A stretch of 64,000 nt of DNA from Pseudomonas sp. Irchel 3E13 (GCF_900187455.1 NZ_FYDX01000010.1:1-64000), one strand, 5' to 3'; counted from the first letter of the stretch, positions 8,263-17,802 are shown. Notes: a model not told the origin generated them from the letters alone. Program-made: numbers and translations.

Positions 8263-9276
8263 TCAGCCCTTTTTCGGCGGCGGGGAGATGCGGTTGAGGA
8301 CGGTGTTGCCGTCCTTGTCCTGGGTCAGGTAGACCGGCAGTACCTTGGGCAGGCTGCGGACCAGACGGTTGACGTCGTTGGTGTTGTAGATGCCGCTGAT
8401 GCGCACGTTGCCGGTGCTGGCATCGGCCAGGCGCAGCGGGCTTTCCAGGTAGCGGTTGATCAGCGGCAGGGCCTGGTCGAGGGTGAGGTTGTCGATCACC
8501 AGCTTGCCGCTGCGCCACGACAGGCTGGAGTCGTTGGCGTAGGTCTGGTTCAGGCTCGGTTCGAGATCGCCGGTGGTATAGCTGGCCTGCATGCCCGGGC
8601 CGAGGCGGTAGCCGCTGCCGGGCTTGAAGCTCTCGCTACTGACCAGCACCGAACCTTCCACCAGTGTCACCTTGACCTGGTCACGGTATTTCCAGACGTT
8701 GAACTGGGTGCCGGTCACCTGCGTCTGGCCGTTGCCGGCGCGGACGATGAACGGGTGGCCGGTGTCGTGATGGACCTTGAAGAACGCCTCGCCCTTGACC
8801 AGGGTCACCCGGCGCTCGTCCTTGTAATGGGTGTAGCGCAGCGAGGTGCCGAGGTTCAGCTCGACTTCACTGCCGTCGCCCAGGGTGACGGTCCTGCGGG
8901 CGTCGGTGGTTTTTTCCGACTGGTAGTCGTTGGGCAACCAGCCTTGTTCCCAGCCGATCCAGGCGCCGACCGGCAGCGCCAGCAGGGTGATCACTGCTGC
9001 CGACGCGTAGTGACGCATGCGCTGGGGCTGTGGTCTGGGCTTGATCGGCAGGTGCAGAATCTGTGCGGGGGTGGCTCGCGGCAGGTGATCGGCAGTGACC
9101 CAGATCTCCTGCATGGCTTCGTATTCCTGCAGGTGAAGCGGGTTGGCGGCCAGCCATTGTTCGAATTCGGCGAGTTCTTGCGCGGTGCAGTCCTCAGCGT
9201 GCAAGCGCATGCACCAATGCGCGGCGGCATCGGTGATGGCATTCAATTCGGCGTCGCTGGGGCTGACCTGATTCAT
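8263..9276 (-). CDS. FecR-family anti-sigma/sigma regulator, orphan
   Basis: A 337-residue FecR-like protein: an N-terminal DUF4880-type cytoplasmic region with W21CMRL, ELAEFEQWLAANPLH and an aromatic segment, one membrane helix (residues about 90-107), then the periplasmic FecR domain with LGDGSEVELNLGTSLRY, a TGTQFNVW segment and a C-terminal secretin/TonB-like part. Such proteins sit across the inner membrane and control an ECF sigma factor in response to a TonB receptor. Unusually no sigma or receptor gene adjoins it; its neighbours are a permease and an acyl-CoA dehydrogenase. The 5' leader holds a 7-bp hairpin and a possible Fur box. Confidence 0.88.
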   Translation of the reverse strand: MNQVSPSDAELNAITDAAAHWCMRLHAEDCTAQELAEFEQWLAANPLHLQEYEAMQEIWVTADHLPRATPAQILHLPIKPRPQPQRMRHYASAAVITLLALPVGAWIGWEQGWLPNDYQSEKTTDARRTVTLGDGSEVELNLGTSLRYTHYKDERRVTLVKGEAFFKVHHDTGHPFIVRAGNGQTQVTGTQFNVWKYRDQVKVTLVEGSVLVSSESFKPGSGYRLGPGMQASYTTGDLEPSLNQTYANDSSLSWRSGKLVIDNLTLDQALPLINRYLESPLRLADASTGNVRISGIYNTNDVNRLVRSLPKVLPVYLTQDKDGNTVLNRISPPPKKG

Positions 9277-9332
9277 TGATACTCCCGGTTTTGCGCAATT
9301 CTAACCCCGCCGGGTAGGCGGGGAGAACCGAG

Positions 9333-9351
9333 ATCATGGCGAATCACTATC
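9333..9351 (-). promoter_or_regulatory. possible Fur box upstream of the orphan fecR
   Basis: On the minus strand the site reads GATAGTGATTCGCCATGAT. The left half matches the Fur consensus GATAATGAT at 8 of 9 positions, but the right half is poor (10-11 of 19 overall). It lies 56 bp upstream of the fecR start, a sensible position for iron control. The evidence is weak. Confidence 0.35.
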
Positions 9352-9426
9352 AGTTGTGAGATTTATTCGCAGGAAATCACCTACAAAAACGATTTTCTCC
9401 GCACAAACCGACCAACGGTCGCAAGG

Positions 9427-9452
9427 CTACGGCAAGCCGCCACTTGCCGTAG
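9427..9452 (-). terminator. hairpin after the acyl-CoA dehydrogenase gene
   Basis: A perfect 10-bp inverted repeat (CTACGGCAAG at 9427-9436 with CTTGCCGTAG at 9443-9452) and a 6-base loop lie 10 bases past the stop codon of the dehydrogenase gene. There is no clear T tract on the downstream side, so it may be a weak terminator or an mRNA-stabilising hairpin. Confidence 0.5.
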
Positions 9453-9462
9453 TGCGTGCAGT

Positions 9463-11232
<1,770 letters not shown>

Positions 11233-11262
11233 CGTGGTTCTCGTTGGAATGAGTAAGAGGGA

Positions 11263-12894
11263 TCAGAGCGCCTTGGCCCAGTCGCGCAACAGGTACTTCT
11301 GGATCTTGCCGGTGGAGGTCTTCGGCAGCTCGCGGAACACCACCGTCTTGGGCAGCTTGAAACCGGCCAGGTGTTCGCGGCAGAAGGCGATGATCTCGGC
11401 CTCGCGGGTGTCTTCGCAGCCGGCCTTGAGGGTGATGTAGGCGCACGGCGTCTCGCCCCATTTTTCGTCCGGCCGCGCTACTACCGCGGCTTCCAGCACC
11501 GCGGGATGACGGTAGAGGACGTCTTCGACTTCGATGGTGGAGATGTTCTCGCCGCCGGAAATGATGATGTCCTTGAGCCGGTCCTTGATCTCGACGTAGC
11601 CGTCCGGGTGGCAGACGGCGAGGTCGCCGGTGTGGAACCAGCCGCCGCGGAAGGCTTCGGCGGTGGCTTCGGGGTTCTTCAGGTAGCCCTTCATCACCGT
11701 GTTGCCGCGCATGAAGATCTCGCCCAGGGTGTTGCCGTCGCGGGCCACCGGTTCGAGGGTTTGCGGATCGGCGACCATCAGGCCTTCGAGGGTGGCGTAG
11801 CGCACGCCCTGGCGTGACTTGATCCGCGCCCGTTCCTGCAGCGGCTTTTCATCCCATTCGGCATGCCAGGCGCAGACGGTCACCGGGCCATACACCTCGG
11901 TCAGGCCATAGACGTGGGTGACCTTGATACCCATTTCTTCCACGGCGCCAATCACCTTGGCCGGCGGCGCGGCGCCGGCGACCATGGCGTTGACCGGATG
12001 ATCGATCGCCGCCTTGGCCGAATCAGGCATGTTGATCAGCGCATTGAGAACGATCGGCGCGCCGCACAGGTGAGTGACCTGGTGTTCGCGGATCAGCGTA
12101 AGAATCTTCTGCGGATCGACCCGACGCAGGAACACATGCGTGCCGGCCAGCGCGGTGACGGTCCACGGGTAGCACCAGCCATTGCAGTGGAACATCGGCA
12201 GGGTCCACAGGTAGACCGGATGGTTGCCCATCGCCCAGGTCATCTGGTTGCCCAGCGAGTTGAGGTAGGCGCCGCGGTGGTGATAGACCACGCCCTTGGG
12301 GTTGCCGGTGGTGCCGGAGGTGTAGTTCAGCGAGATCGCCTGCCACTCGTCCTCGGGCCAGTGCCAGGCGAACGCCGGGTCGCCCTCGGCGAGAAACGCC
12401 TCGTAGTCCAGTTCGCTGACGGCGCTGCCTTCGCCGTATTCCGGGTCATCGACATCGATCACCAACGGCGGATGAGCCATGAGTTTCAGCGCGGCGCTGA
12501 TGACCTTGTGGAATTCGCGGTCGGTGATCAGCACCTTGGCTTCGCCGTGTTCGAGCATGAAGGCGATGGCCTCGGCGTCGAGGCGAACGTTGAGGGCGTT
12601 GAGCACCGCGCCGATCATCGGCACGCCGAAGTGCGCTTCGAGCATGGCCGGGATGTTCGGCAGCATGACCGCCACCGTATCGCCCTGACCGATGCCGCGG
12701 CCCGCCAGGGCACTGGCCAGGCGCCGGCTGCGCTGGTAGGTTTCCTGCCAGTTGCGGCGGATCGAACCGTGGATCACGGCGGGGTACTGGCCGTAGACCG
12801 CGGCGGTGCGTTCGATGAAGCTCAGGGGGGTGAGGGCGACGTGGTTGACGGGGGCGGGCTGCAGGCCCTGAGAGAAGATCGACATGGAAAGCAT
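11263..12894 (-). CDS. acyl-CoA ligase (AMP-forming; DmdB/AlkK-like)
   Basis: A 543-residue adenylate-forming enzyme that activates a carboxylic acid to its CoA thioester. The P-loop-like motif YTSGTTGNPKGV, the A5 block VYGLTEVYGP, the FHTGDLAV motif and the C-terminal GGENISTIEVE and TSTGKIQKYLLRD with the catalytic lysine are all present. It most resembles DmdB (methylmercaptopropionyl-CoA ligase) and medium-chain AlkK-like ligases. Two in-frame ATGs (12894 and 12885) are possible; an AGGA lies very close to the first. It is probably cotranscribed with the dehydrogenase and divergent from a kinase/regulator pair that may control it. Confidence 0.88.
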   Translation of the reverse strand: MLSMSIFSQGLQPAPVNHVALTPLSFIERTAAVYGQYPAVIHGSIRRNWQETYQRSRRLASALAGRGIGQGDTVAVMLPNIPAMLEAHFGVPMIGAVLNALNVRLDAEAIAFMLEHGEAKVLITDREFHKVISAALKLMAHPPLVIDVDDPEYGEGSAVSELDYEAFLAEGDPAFAWHWPEDEWQAISLNYTSGTTGNPKGVVYHHRGAYLNSLGNQMTWAMGNHPVYLWTLPMFHCNGWCYPWTVTALAGTHVFLRRVDPQKILTLIREHQVTHLCGAPIVLNALINMPDSAKAAIDHPVNAMVAGAAPPAKVIGAVEEMGIKVTHVYGLTEVYGPVTVCAWHAEWDEKPLQERARIKSRQGVRYATLEGLMVADPQTLEPVARDGNTLGEIFMRGNTVMKGYLKNPEATAEAFRGGWFHTGDLAVCHPDGYVEIKDRLKDIIISGGENISTIEVEDVLYRHPAVLEAAVVARPDEKWGETPCAYITLKAGCEDTREAEIIAFCREHLAGFKLPKTVVFRELPKTSTGKIQKYLLRDWAKAL

Positions 12895-13045
12895 GGTCCT
12901 GTGCAGGAGGCAGCCGCGTCGGGACGCATGCTGAAACCTCCGATGGCTGATTGTTAGCTCTGATCAGGTTTCATGGAGCAGATTCACGGGGACTGCTCCG
13001 GTGGTGCATTTTTACGCTGTTCGCCATGTTACCTGGAAGATAGAC

Positions 13046-13071
13046 TATAGCAATATGGTACAAATACTATA
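13046..13071. promoter_or_regulatory. AT-rich interrupted dyad in the ligase/kinase divergent spacer
   Basis: The arms TATAG (13046-13050) and CTATA (13067-13071) form an interrupted palindrome inside an AT-rich patch just upstream of the kinase gene, in a region otherwise rich in GC. It could be a promoter or binding site shared by the divergent transcription units. This rests on symmetry and position only. Confidence 0.25.
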
Positions 13072-13091
13072 AAAATCCCGGAGCAGACGCT

Positions 13092-14888
13092 TTGATCGCC
13101 ATCCCCTCGGCCTTGCTCGACAAGGACCCGCAGCCCAGTTTGCTGCTCGATGCCGGTGCCACCCTGCGCGCGGCCAACCCCGCCATGCTCGAACAGCTCA
13201 ACGGCTGGCCACCGCAGAGCCTGGCCGTGTTGCTGCCGGCTAATCATGCCGCGCTGGTCAGTGCCTGCCTCAGTCAGCAGCGGGCGATCAGCGATGTCGA
13301 GAGCCAGGCCGGCGAGCGCATTCTCCTCTGGACCTTTATCCCCGCCAGCGACGATCTGGTTATTGTCCGGTGCCGCGACGCCACCGTCGAACGCCGTGCC
13401 GAACGCGAGGCCAGCCAGGCCCGCCGCCTGTACCGGCTGATCACCGAGAACACCACTGACCTGATTTCCCGGCACACGCCCGACGGCTGCTTTCTCGATG
13501 CGTCGCCGGCGTCTTATCGCCTGCTCGGCTACTGGCCGGAAGAGTTGCGGGGGGTCGCGGTGCAGTCGCTGTTCCATCCCCAGGACCGCCAGCAATTCCT
13601 GCAACAGGCGGCGCAAGCGCTGGAGAAAGACGGCTACCAGACCATGACCTGCCGGGTACGCCACCGCGATGGCCGCGACCTGTGGTTCGAGATCGCCAGC
13701 CGGGCGATCCGCGAAACCTACACCGGCGCGGTGGTGGAAATCGTCAGCGTCTCGCGGGACATCAGCGTGCGCATCGAGGCGCAGGAAAACCGCAGGCGGC
13801 TGGCTGAAGTTGTCGAGGCCAACACCGACCTGGTGCTGTTCACCGACCCGGACGGGCGCCTGACCTACCTCAATCGTTCCGCGCGCCGCGCCCTCGGCTT
13901 GATGGACGTGGACGCGGTGCCGCCGCTGCGCCAACTGCTCGATGAAGACGCCCAGCAGCGCCTGGATGACGAAGGCTGGCTGTGCGCCGAGCGCGACGGT
14001 GTCTGGCAGTGCGAGGCGCGGCTGGCGCCATACGACGGTGGCGCGGCGTTTCCGGTGTCGCTGGTGTTGCTGGCGCACAGCGCCGCCGGTGGCGAGCGCT
14101 ATTACTCGCTGGTCGCCCGCGACATGACCGAGCGCGAGCTGCGCGAAACCCAGCAACGTCGCCACCAGGACGAACTGGCCCACACCGCGCGGCTGGTGAC
14201 CCTCGGCGAACTGGCCTCCGGTATCGCCCACGAGATCAACCAGCCGCTGGCGTCGGTGCTCAACTACGCCGCCGCCAGCCAGCGCTACCTGCATGCGTTG
14301 GACCGTGATCCACAGGCGGCGGGCCGGGTTGCCCAGGGTTTGCAGCGCATCAGCGAACAGGCAACCCACGCCGCCGAAGTGATCAAGCGCCTGCGCGCCT
14401 TCCTGCGCAAGGAGCCGCGGCGCCTGCAGGCGCTGTCGGTCGCCCAGGTGGCGCGCGAGGCGGTGCGCCTGTGTGCCTGGGAAGCCAATCACGCGCAGGT
14501 GACGATCGAGCAGCGAATGACGGACAATCTGCCGCCGGTCTACGCCGACCGGGTGCTGCTGGAGCAGGTGCTGCTCAATCTGCTGCGCAACGCCATCGAC
14601 GCCAACCGCGAGAAACAGCCGGGCCAGCCGTCGCGGATCGTGCTCAGCGGTAAGCAGGAGGGCGGTTGGCTGCTGATCGAGGTGATCGACCAGGGCCCGG
14701 GCGTGGCGCAGGACCGACTGGACGGGATCTTCACCCCGTTCACCACCAGCAAGCCCGAAGGGCTGGGCCTCGGCCTGAGCATGAGCCGCAGCATCGTCGA
14801 AGGCTTTGGCGGCACCTTGCAGGCCGGCCCGAGCGACGGCGGCGGATTGATTTTGAGCTGTCGGCTGGCGCCGGCGGCAAGTGTTTGA
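13092..14888 (+). CDS. PAS-domain sensor histidine kinase (FixL/DctS-like)
   Basis: A 598-residue cytoplasmic kinase with no membrane segment. Two or three PAS-like domains are visible: one at residues about 110-230 containing ITENTTDLISRHTPDG and ending with VEIVSVSRDIS, and a second at about 240-350 (VVEANTDLVLFTDPDG). The kinase core has the H-box LASGIAHEINQPLASVLNYA with predicted phospho-accepting H380, an N-box LLRNAIDANRE and the DQGPGV and GLGLGLSMS motifs. The start is TTG at 13092, supported by GGAG nine bases upstream. It is 14 bp upstream of its likely partner regulator and divergent from the acyl-CoA ligase operon. Confidence 0.9.
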   Translation: MIAIPSALLDKDPQPSLLLDAGATLRAANPAMLEQLNGWPPQSLAVLLPANHAALVSACLSQQRAISDVESQAGERILLWTFIPASDDLVIVRCRDATVERRAEREASQARRLYRLITENTTDLISRHTPDGCFLDASPASYRLLGYWPEELRGVAVQSLFHPQDRQQFLQQAAQALEKDGYQTMTCRVRHRDGRDLWFEIASRAIRETYTGAVVEIVSVSRDISVRIEAQENRRRLAEVVEANTDLVLFTDPDGRLTYLNRSARRALGLMDVDAVPPLRQLLDEDAQQRLDDEGWLCAERDGVWQCEARLAPYDGGAAFPVSLVLLAHSAAGGERYYSLVARDMTERELRETQQRRHQDELAHTARLVTLGELASGIAHEINQPLASVLNYAAASQRYLHALDRDPQAAGRVAQGLQRISEQATHAAEVIKRLRAFLRKEPRRLQALSVAQVAREAVRLCAWEANHAQVTIEQRMTDNLPPVYADRVLLEQVLLNLLRNAIDANREKQPGQPSRIVLSGKQEGGWLLIEVIDQGPGVAQDRLDGIFTPFTTSKPEGLGLGLSMSRSIVEGFGGTLQAGPSDGGGLILSCRLAPAASV

Positions 14889-14902
14889 ACAAGGGGATTT
14901 TC

Positions 14903-15529
14903 ATGCAGGATCCGAAGGTCTATGTGGTCGACGACGACCAGGGCATGCTCGACTCCACGGTCTGGCTGCTCGAATCCGTCGGCCTCAAGGCGCTGCCCTT
15001 CACCAGTGGCCAGGCGTTTCTCGATGCCTGCGAGGGCGACTTGCCGGCCTGCGTGCTGCTCGATGTGCGCATGCCCGGCATGGGCGGGTTGAGTGTTCAG
15101 GAAGCGCTGCGCGCGCGTGGCGTTGACCTGCCGGTGATCTTCGTCAGTGGCCACGCCGACGTGCCCATCGTGGTGCGGGCATTCAAGGCCGGCGCCTGCG
15201 ATTTCATCGAAAAGCCCTACAACGACCAGTTGCTGCTGGACAGCGTCCAGGAAGCCTTGGGCCGGTCATCGAAAGTCCAGGTGGGAAGCCGCCAGCGTGA
15301 CACGGTGCAGGCGCGGATCGACAGCCTCACCCCGCGCGAGCGGGACGTGTTCCTGCCGCTGGTGCAGGGCTACACCAACCGCGAGATTGCCGAGCAACTC
15401 GAGGTCAGCGTGAAAACCGTGGATTTGTACCGGTCGCGGGTGATGAAGCGAATGCAGGCCGAGCATCTGCCCGATCTGGTGGGGATGGCGATTGCCTGTT
15501 CGCTGGTGGATCCGTTGCAGTTGCGGTGA
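14903..15529 (+). CDS. FixJ-type response regulator (receiver + LuxR HTH)
   Basis: A 208-residue regulator. The receiver has the acidic pair VDDD, phospho-acceptor D54 in LLDVRMPGMGG, FVSGHADVP and the lysine in FIEKPYND. The C-terminal GerE/LuxR helix-turn-helix contains LTPRERDVFLPLVQGYTNREIAEQL and VKTVDLYRSRVM. It should be phosphorylated by the adjacent PAS kinase. The ATG at 14903 follows AAGGGGATTTTC. By position the pair is likely to control the divergent acyl-CoA ligase/dehydrogenase operon; that is inference. Confidence 0.92.
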   Translation: MQDPKVYVVDDDQGMLDSTVWLLESVGLKALPFTSGQAFLDACEGDLPACVLLDVRMPGMGGLSVQEALRARGVDLPVIFVSGHADVPIVVRAFKAGACDFIEKPYNDQLLLDSVQEALGRSSKVQVGSRQRDTVQARIDSLTPRERDVFLPLVQGYTNREIAEQLEVSVKTVDLYRSRVMKRMQAEHLPDLVGMAIACSLVDPLQLR

Positions 15530-15536
15530 GACATCA

Positions 15537-15569
15537 GGGCCTCATCGCGGTTTTGCCGCGATAAGGCCC
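15537..15569. repeat. REP-like inverted repeat (GGGCCTCATCGC family)
   Basis: Two 14-base arms (15537-15550 and 15556-15569, one mismatch) form a strong hairpin eight bases after the regulator stop codon. A closely related hairpin with the same arm GGGCCTCATCGC occurs at 57942-57976, also just after a stop codon, which suggests a dispersed intergenic repeat family. It has no T tract but may still block transcription or protect mRNA ends. Confidence 0.65.
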
Positions 15570-15593
15570 GAATAGTCAGAAACGATCTTCAGC

Positions 15594-15914
15594 TCAAGGC
15601 CGGCGACCCAGCAGCAACCCCACCACCAGCCCGAAGCCCGCCGAAATCGCCACGGTCTGCCACGGATGGCCGCCAATGTAGGTCTCGGTGGCGTCCACCA
15701 CCGGCTTGACCTGGTCGCGCACGCTGCCTACCGCGTTACTTGCCTGCTTGAGTTTGAGCTGCAATTGCGCGCGCAGGGTCTCGGCTTCTTCGCCGACCAG
15801 CGCAGCGCTCTCGTTGAGCAGCTTTTCCGACTCTTCGATCAGTGCCTGCAAGTCACTGAACGCTTGATCCTTGATTTGCTCGCTTTCGCTGTGCAGGGTG
15901 CTTTTCCTCGCCAT
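15594..15914 (-). CDS. DUF883 (ElaB/YqjD-type) membrane protein
   Basis: A 106-residue protein with an N-terminal amphipathic coiled region (residues about 10-75), the conserved IGGHPWQTVAISAGFGLVVGLLLGRR C-terminal membrane anchor (split here: PWQTVA then one hydrophobic helix) and a terminal arginine pair. E. coli relatives ElaB and YqjD are inner-membrane, stationary-phase proteins that can bind ribosomes. It stands alone between a regulator gene and a small hypothetical gene on the opposite strand. GAGGAAGTATTC precedes the ATG. Confidence 0.88.
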   Translation of the reverse strand: MARKSTLHSESEQIKDQAFSDLQALIEESEKLLNESAALVGEEAETLRAQLQLKLKQASNAVGSVRDQVKPVVDATETYIGGHPWQTVAISAGFGLVVGLLLGRRP

Positions 15915-16047
15915 GAATACTTCCTCGGGTAAGTGATGGACCTACTGAATGGAGTGTCCGTCTGTACGGAAAGTTGCAGTGGTTTGCCGGGCGTCGGCGG
16001 CTACAGTGTAAGATAGCGGCCATTTTCACGCGGCAGGAATTACCCCC

Positions 16048-16314
16048 ATGAGTTTCAATCTGGCCAACAAGAGCTTCGCCGAGCGGGCGGAGATCGAGGA
16101 TGAGAAAGCGCGGCTGTTCGAGCTGTGGCAGACCAACCTGGCCAAGGCCAAGGGCGAAGCGGCCCGCATGATTGGCGAGAAGCCGCGGCGCAAGGGCAAG
16201 TGGGCCGAGTGGGTGCGCGCGGAGCTGGACAGCATGACGCCGCCGGAATTCGCCAACATGGTGCGCAGCGAGATCAACAAGCTGATGGCCGCGGCCAGCG
16301 CCGGGAAGTCCTGA
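16048..16314 (+). CDS. conserved small hypothetical protein (88 aa)
   Basis: I do not recognise a named family. The product is 88 residues, highly charged and predicted almost all helical, with a basic middle (EKPRRKGKWAEWVRAEL) and the segment MTPPEFANMVRSEINKLM. There is no signal peptide or membrane helix. A weak GGCAGGAAT ribosome site lies upstream. It is the last host gene before the prophage; its stop codon is 59 bp from the prophage left end, so the coding region is not interrupted. Codon use is normal for the host. Confidence 0.7.
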   Translation: MSFNLANKSFAERAEIEDEKARLFELWQTNLAKAKGEAARMIGEKPRRKGKWAEWVRAELDSMTPPEFANMVRSEINKLMAAASAGKS

Positions 16315-16368
16315 TCCAGGCCACATGCCTCAGGCTATTCAGCACTCTTGAGACCGGGCGCGCCCTGC

Positions 16369-16373
16369 GATCG
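16369..16373. repeat. 5-bp target site duplication, left copy
   Basis: GATCG directly abuts the phage left end (TGT at 16374) and is repeated exactly at 52210-52214 after the right end (ACA). A 5-bp duplication is the hallmark of Mu-type transposition. Confidence 0.9.
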
Positions 16374-16399
16374 TGTGAGGAGGTGTTGTGTTTGGCACC
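16374..16399. promoter_or_regulatory. prophage left end with transposase-binding motif
   Basis: The end begins TGTGAGG and carries TTTGGCACC at 16391-16399, 17 nt inside the terminus. The right end carries the inverse GGTGCCAAA at exactly the same 17-nt distance from its ACA terminus. This symmetry marks the motif as the probable core site for transposase A. A near copy (CTTGGCACC) at 16759-16767 and an inverted copy (GTGCCAAAT) at 16869-16877 could be further left-end sites but may be chance. Confidence 0.75.
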
Positions 16400-16449
16400 A
16401 AGGGGGTGAGTGAAAGTGGGAAGAAGCGGGGCAAAGCGGAACTTGTCGA

Positions 16450-16487
16450 AATGGGATGTTCCCAATATGATCCCGGTAAATCCCATT
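16450..16487. promoter_or_regulatory. inverted repeat upstream of the DUF3486-like gene
   Basis: AATGGGAT (16450-16457) and ATCCCATT (16480-16487) form an interrupted dyad, with further GGGAT/TCCC half-sites between them, ending 13 bases before the ATG at 16501. This could be the operator/promoter of that gene or a target of a phage regulator. The basis is symmetry and position only. Confidence 0.4.
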
Positions 16488-16500
16488 AAGGAATGCCCGA

Positions 16501-16869
16501 ATGCCCCCAAGAGGAATAGTCGAGTCGTTGAGTGACCAGATTAAGCTGGAGGTGGATCAGAAACTCAGGGCTACAGCCTATGGGGAACTGATATCGCTGG
16601 CCAACTGGTTATCAGCAGCCCATGGAGTAAAGATCTCGAAATCCGCCCTGGGCCGCTATTCGCAGGATCTTAAGGCTAAAGACAGAGCTTCGGTTCTGGT
16701 TGCTCGGGATATGAGAGACAGCCTCACCGATAGGCAAGCAATCGACCTCCTTGTCGAGCTTGGCACCCTGAGAATCAGGGAGCATCGTATACTCAAGAGG
16801 CTGGAGCAGATTGGCTATATTGATTTGGGATGTCCCGATACCGAGGCGTCAGTTGAGGTGCCCATTTAG
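16501..16869 (+). CDS. DUF3486 (Mu gp27)-like DNA-binding protein in the lysogeny region
   Basis: A 122-residue protein whose first 60 residues align with the phage's own terminase small subunit at 29390: both start MPPR, share the (I/V)K..DQ.L spacing and a helix-turn-helix ISKSALGRY (IGKSALHRY in the other). It lacks the long C-terminal part of the packaging protein and instead ends with a helical segment containing RIREHRILKRLEQIGYIDLG. It lies at the far left end, converging on the repressor gene with a shared bidirectional terminator, so it is probably expressed in the lysogen rather than with the packaging genes. Function unknown; a regulator or a packaging decoy are both possible. Confidence 0.75.
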   Translation: MPPRGIVESLSDQIKLEVDQKLRATAYGELISLANWLSAAHGVKISKSALGRYSQDLKAKDRASVLVARDMRDSLTDRQAIDLLVELGTLRIREHRILKRLEQIGYIDLGCPDTEASVEVPI

Positions 16870-16910
16870 TGCCAAATCGCTCGCGAAAGCGTTTCAGATC
16901 AGAAAAGCAA

Positions 16911-16937
16911 AAAGAGCCCGCATTTAGCGGGCTCTTT
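16911..16937. terminator. bidirectional terminator between DUF3486-like gene and repressor
   Basis: An 11-bp perfect stem (AAAGAGCCCGC at 16911-16921 with GCGGGCTCTTT at 16927-16937) and a 5-base loop sit between two convergent genes, with A-rich and T-rich flanks. It can terminate both transcripts. Confidence 0.88.
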
Positions 16938-16949
16938 GGCATCTGGCGG

Positions 16950-17627
16950 TTAGATCATCCAGCCGCCAGCCCATACGACCCGGCCAATGATATGTAAGGT
17001 GTTCAACCGGTCTGGTGGAACGATCATTGGGTCATACGCGGGGTTAGCGCTGATGATCTTGACGCCCCCGTCGAAGAGGCGCTGTAGGCGCTTGGCGTAT
17101 AGCAGGTCGTCCAGACGAATCACGTAAAACGCTTCGCCCTGGAGCACGTTTCGGCTCAAGTCGACCATCACCGTATCCCCGTCACCGAGGATCGGTTCGT
17201 TAGAGTCTCCATCCACTCGTACCGCCGCCAGCATTTCTGGTACCAGCCCCTTCTTACGCAGGCTGTACCGCGTAAAGGCTAGCTTCGTTAGCACTCTCGC
17301 TCCCTCAGTCCATGCGCCGTGCCCTTGGCTGATGCAGGCGTCATAGAGAGGTATGTATGCGTAGACCTCGTCTTCGGCAGGTGCGTCGGCTGCTACCTGC
17401 CGGGCCTGGCCCGTAACAAGCCACTCGATGTCAGCCTCTACGGCGTGCGCAATAGACAAAAGACGCGAAACCTTAGGTTCGCTCTCGCCGTTCAGGTAAG
17501 ACTCCAGCGTGCTCCTGGGTATGCCTGTTCTGCGGGACAGCTCTTCGCCGCTCCCCGCTATGCCGGCACACGTCCTGATGCGCTCTCCCAATGCCTTGGC
17601 GAATGCCTGGGTATCTGTCTCGGACAT
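16950..17627 (-). CDS. phage repressor, HTH + S24 (LexA/CI-like) peptidase
   Basis: A 225-residue repressor. The N-terminal helix-turn-helix is seen as GSGEELSRRTGIPRSTLESYLNGESEPKV (read in parts: ELSRRTGIPRSTLESYL), then a linker, then an S24 autoprotease domain with the serine in VDGDSNEPILGDGDTVMVD and the lysine in LLYAKRL. An asparagine replaces the usual methionine after the serine. Cleavable repressors respond to RecA, so this phage is probably SOS-inducible, unlike Mu itself. The ATG at 17627 is preferred to an upstream TTG because the extension runs into an operator palindrome. It is transcribed away from the early operon. Confidence 0.92.
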   Translation of the reverse strand: MSETDTQAFAKALGERIRTCAGIAGSGEELSRRTGIPRSTLESYLNGESEPKVSRLLSIAHAVEADIEWLVTGQARQVAADAPAEDEVYAYIPLYDACISQGHGAWTEGARVLTKLAFTRYSLRKKGLVPEMLAAVRVDGDSNEPILGDGDTVMVDLSRNVLQGEAFYVIRLDDLLYAKRLQRLFDGGVKIISANPAYDPMIVPPDRLNTLHIIGRVVWAGGWMI

Positions 17628-17644
17628 TTCGTTTTCCAGTGGTG

Positions 17645-17690
17645 GGAAAGCGAAATGCCGTTTGTCGGGCAATCCGAAATTTCGCTTTCC
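17645..17690. promoter_or_regulatory. repressor operator region (12-bp perfect inverted repeat)
   Basis: GGAAAGCGAAAT (17645-17656) and ATTTCGCTTTCC (17679-17690) are perfect reverse complements immediately upstream of the repressor start; the right arm overlaps the small palindrome GAAATTTC. A third related half-site, GCTTTCCGAAAA, occurs at 17781-17792 within the putative early promoter, and GCTTTCCGAAAA also continues the right arm here (17684-17695). This is the expected layout for repressor operators controlling both divergent promoters. Confidence 0.7.
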
Positions 17691-17773
17691 GAAAAACTGT
17701 TGAAGGATCAGGGGTTTGCGTCGTTTTCTGGTAAGGCAATGCCAAAAACCGTAAACGAATCTTCTGTTTTTTG

Positions 17774-17802
17774 TTGTATGGCTTTCCGAAAACGGCTAGC
17801 TT
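17774..17802 (+). promoter_or_regulatory. candidate early promoter with embedded operator
   Basis: TTGTAT and TAGCTT are 17 bp apart and fit a sigma-70 promoter directed toward ner and the transposase. The spacer contains CTTTCCGAAAACGG, a copy of the operator half-site, so repressor bound here would block it. The hexamers are imperfect matches. Confidence 0.5.

Noticed and set aside
13029..14492. Antisense open frame opposite the PAS kinase
   Set aside because: Shadow of the kinase gene; no recognisable domain, and the sense strand has all kinase motifs.
16315..16373. tRNA or tmRNA attachment site for the prophage
   Set aside because: No tRNA-like sequence is present; the 5-bp duplication shows transposition rather than site-specific integration.
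16759..16877. Second and third left-end transposase sites (CTTGGCACC at 16759, GTGCCAAAT at 16869)
   Set aside because: They are partial matches, one lies inside a coding region, and the spacing does not mirror the right end; kept only as a remark.
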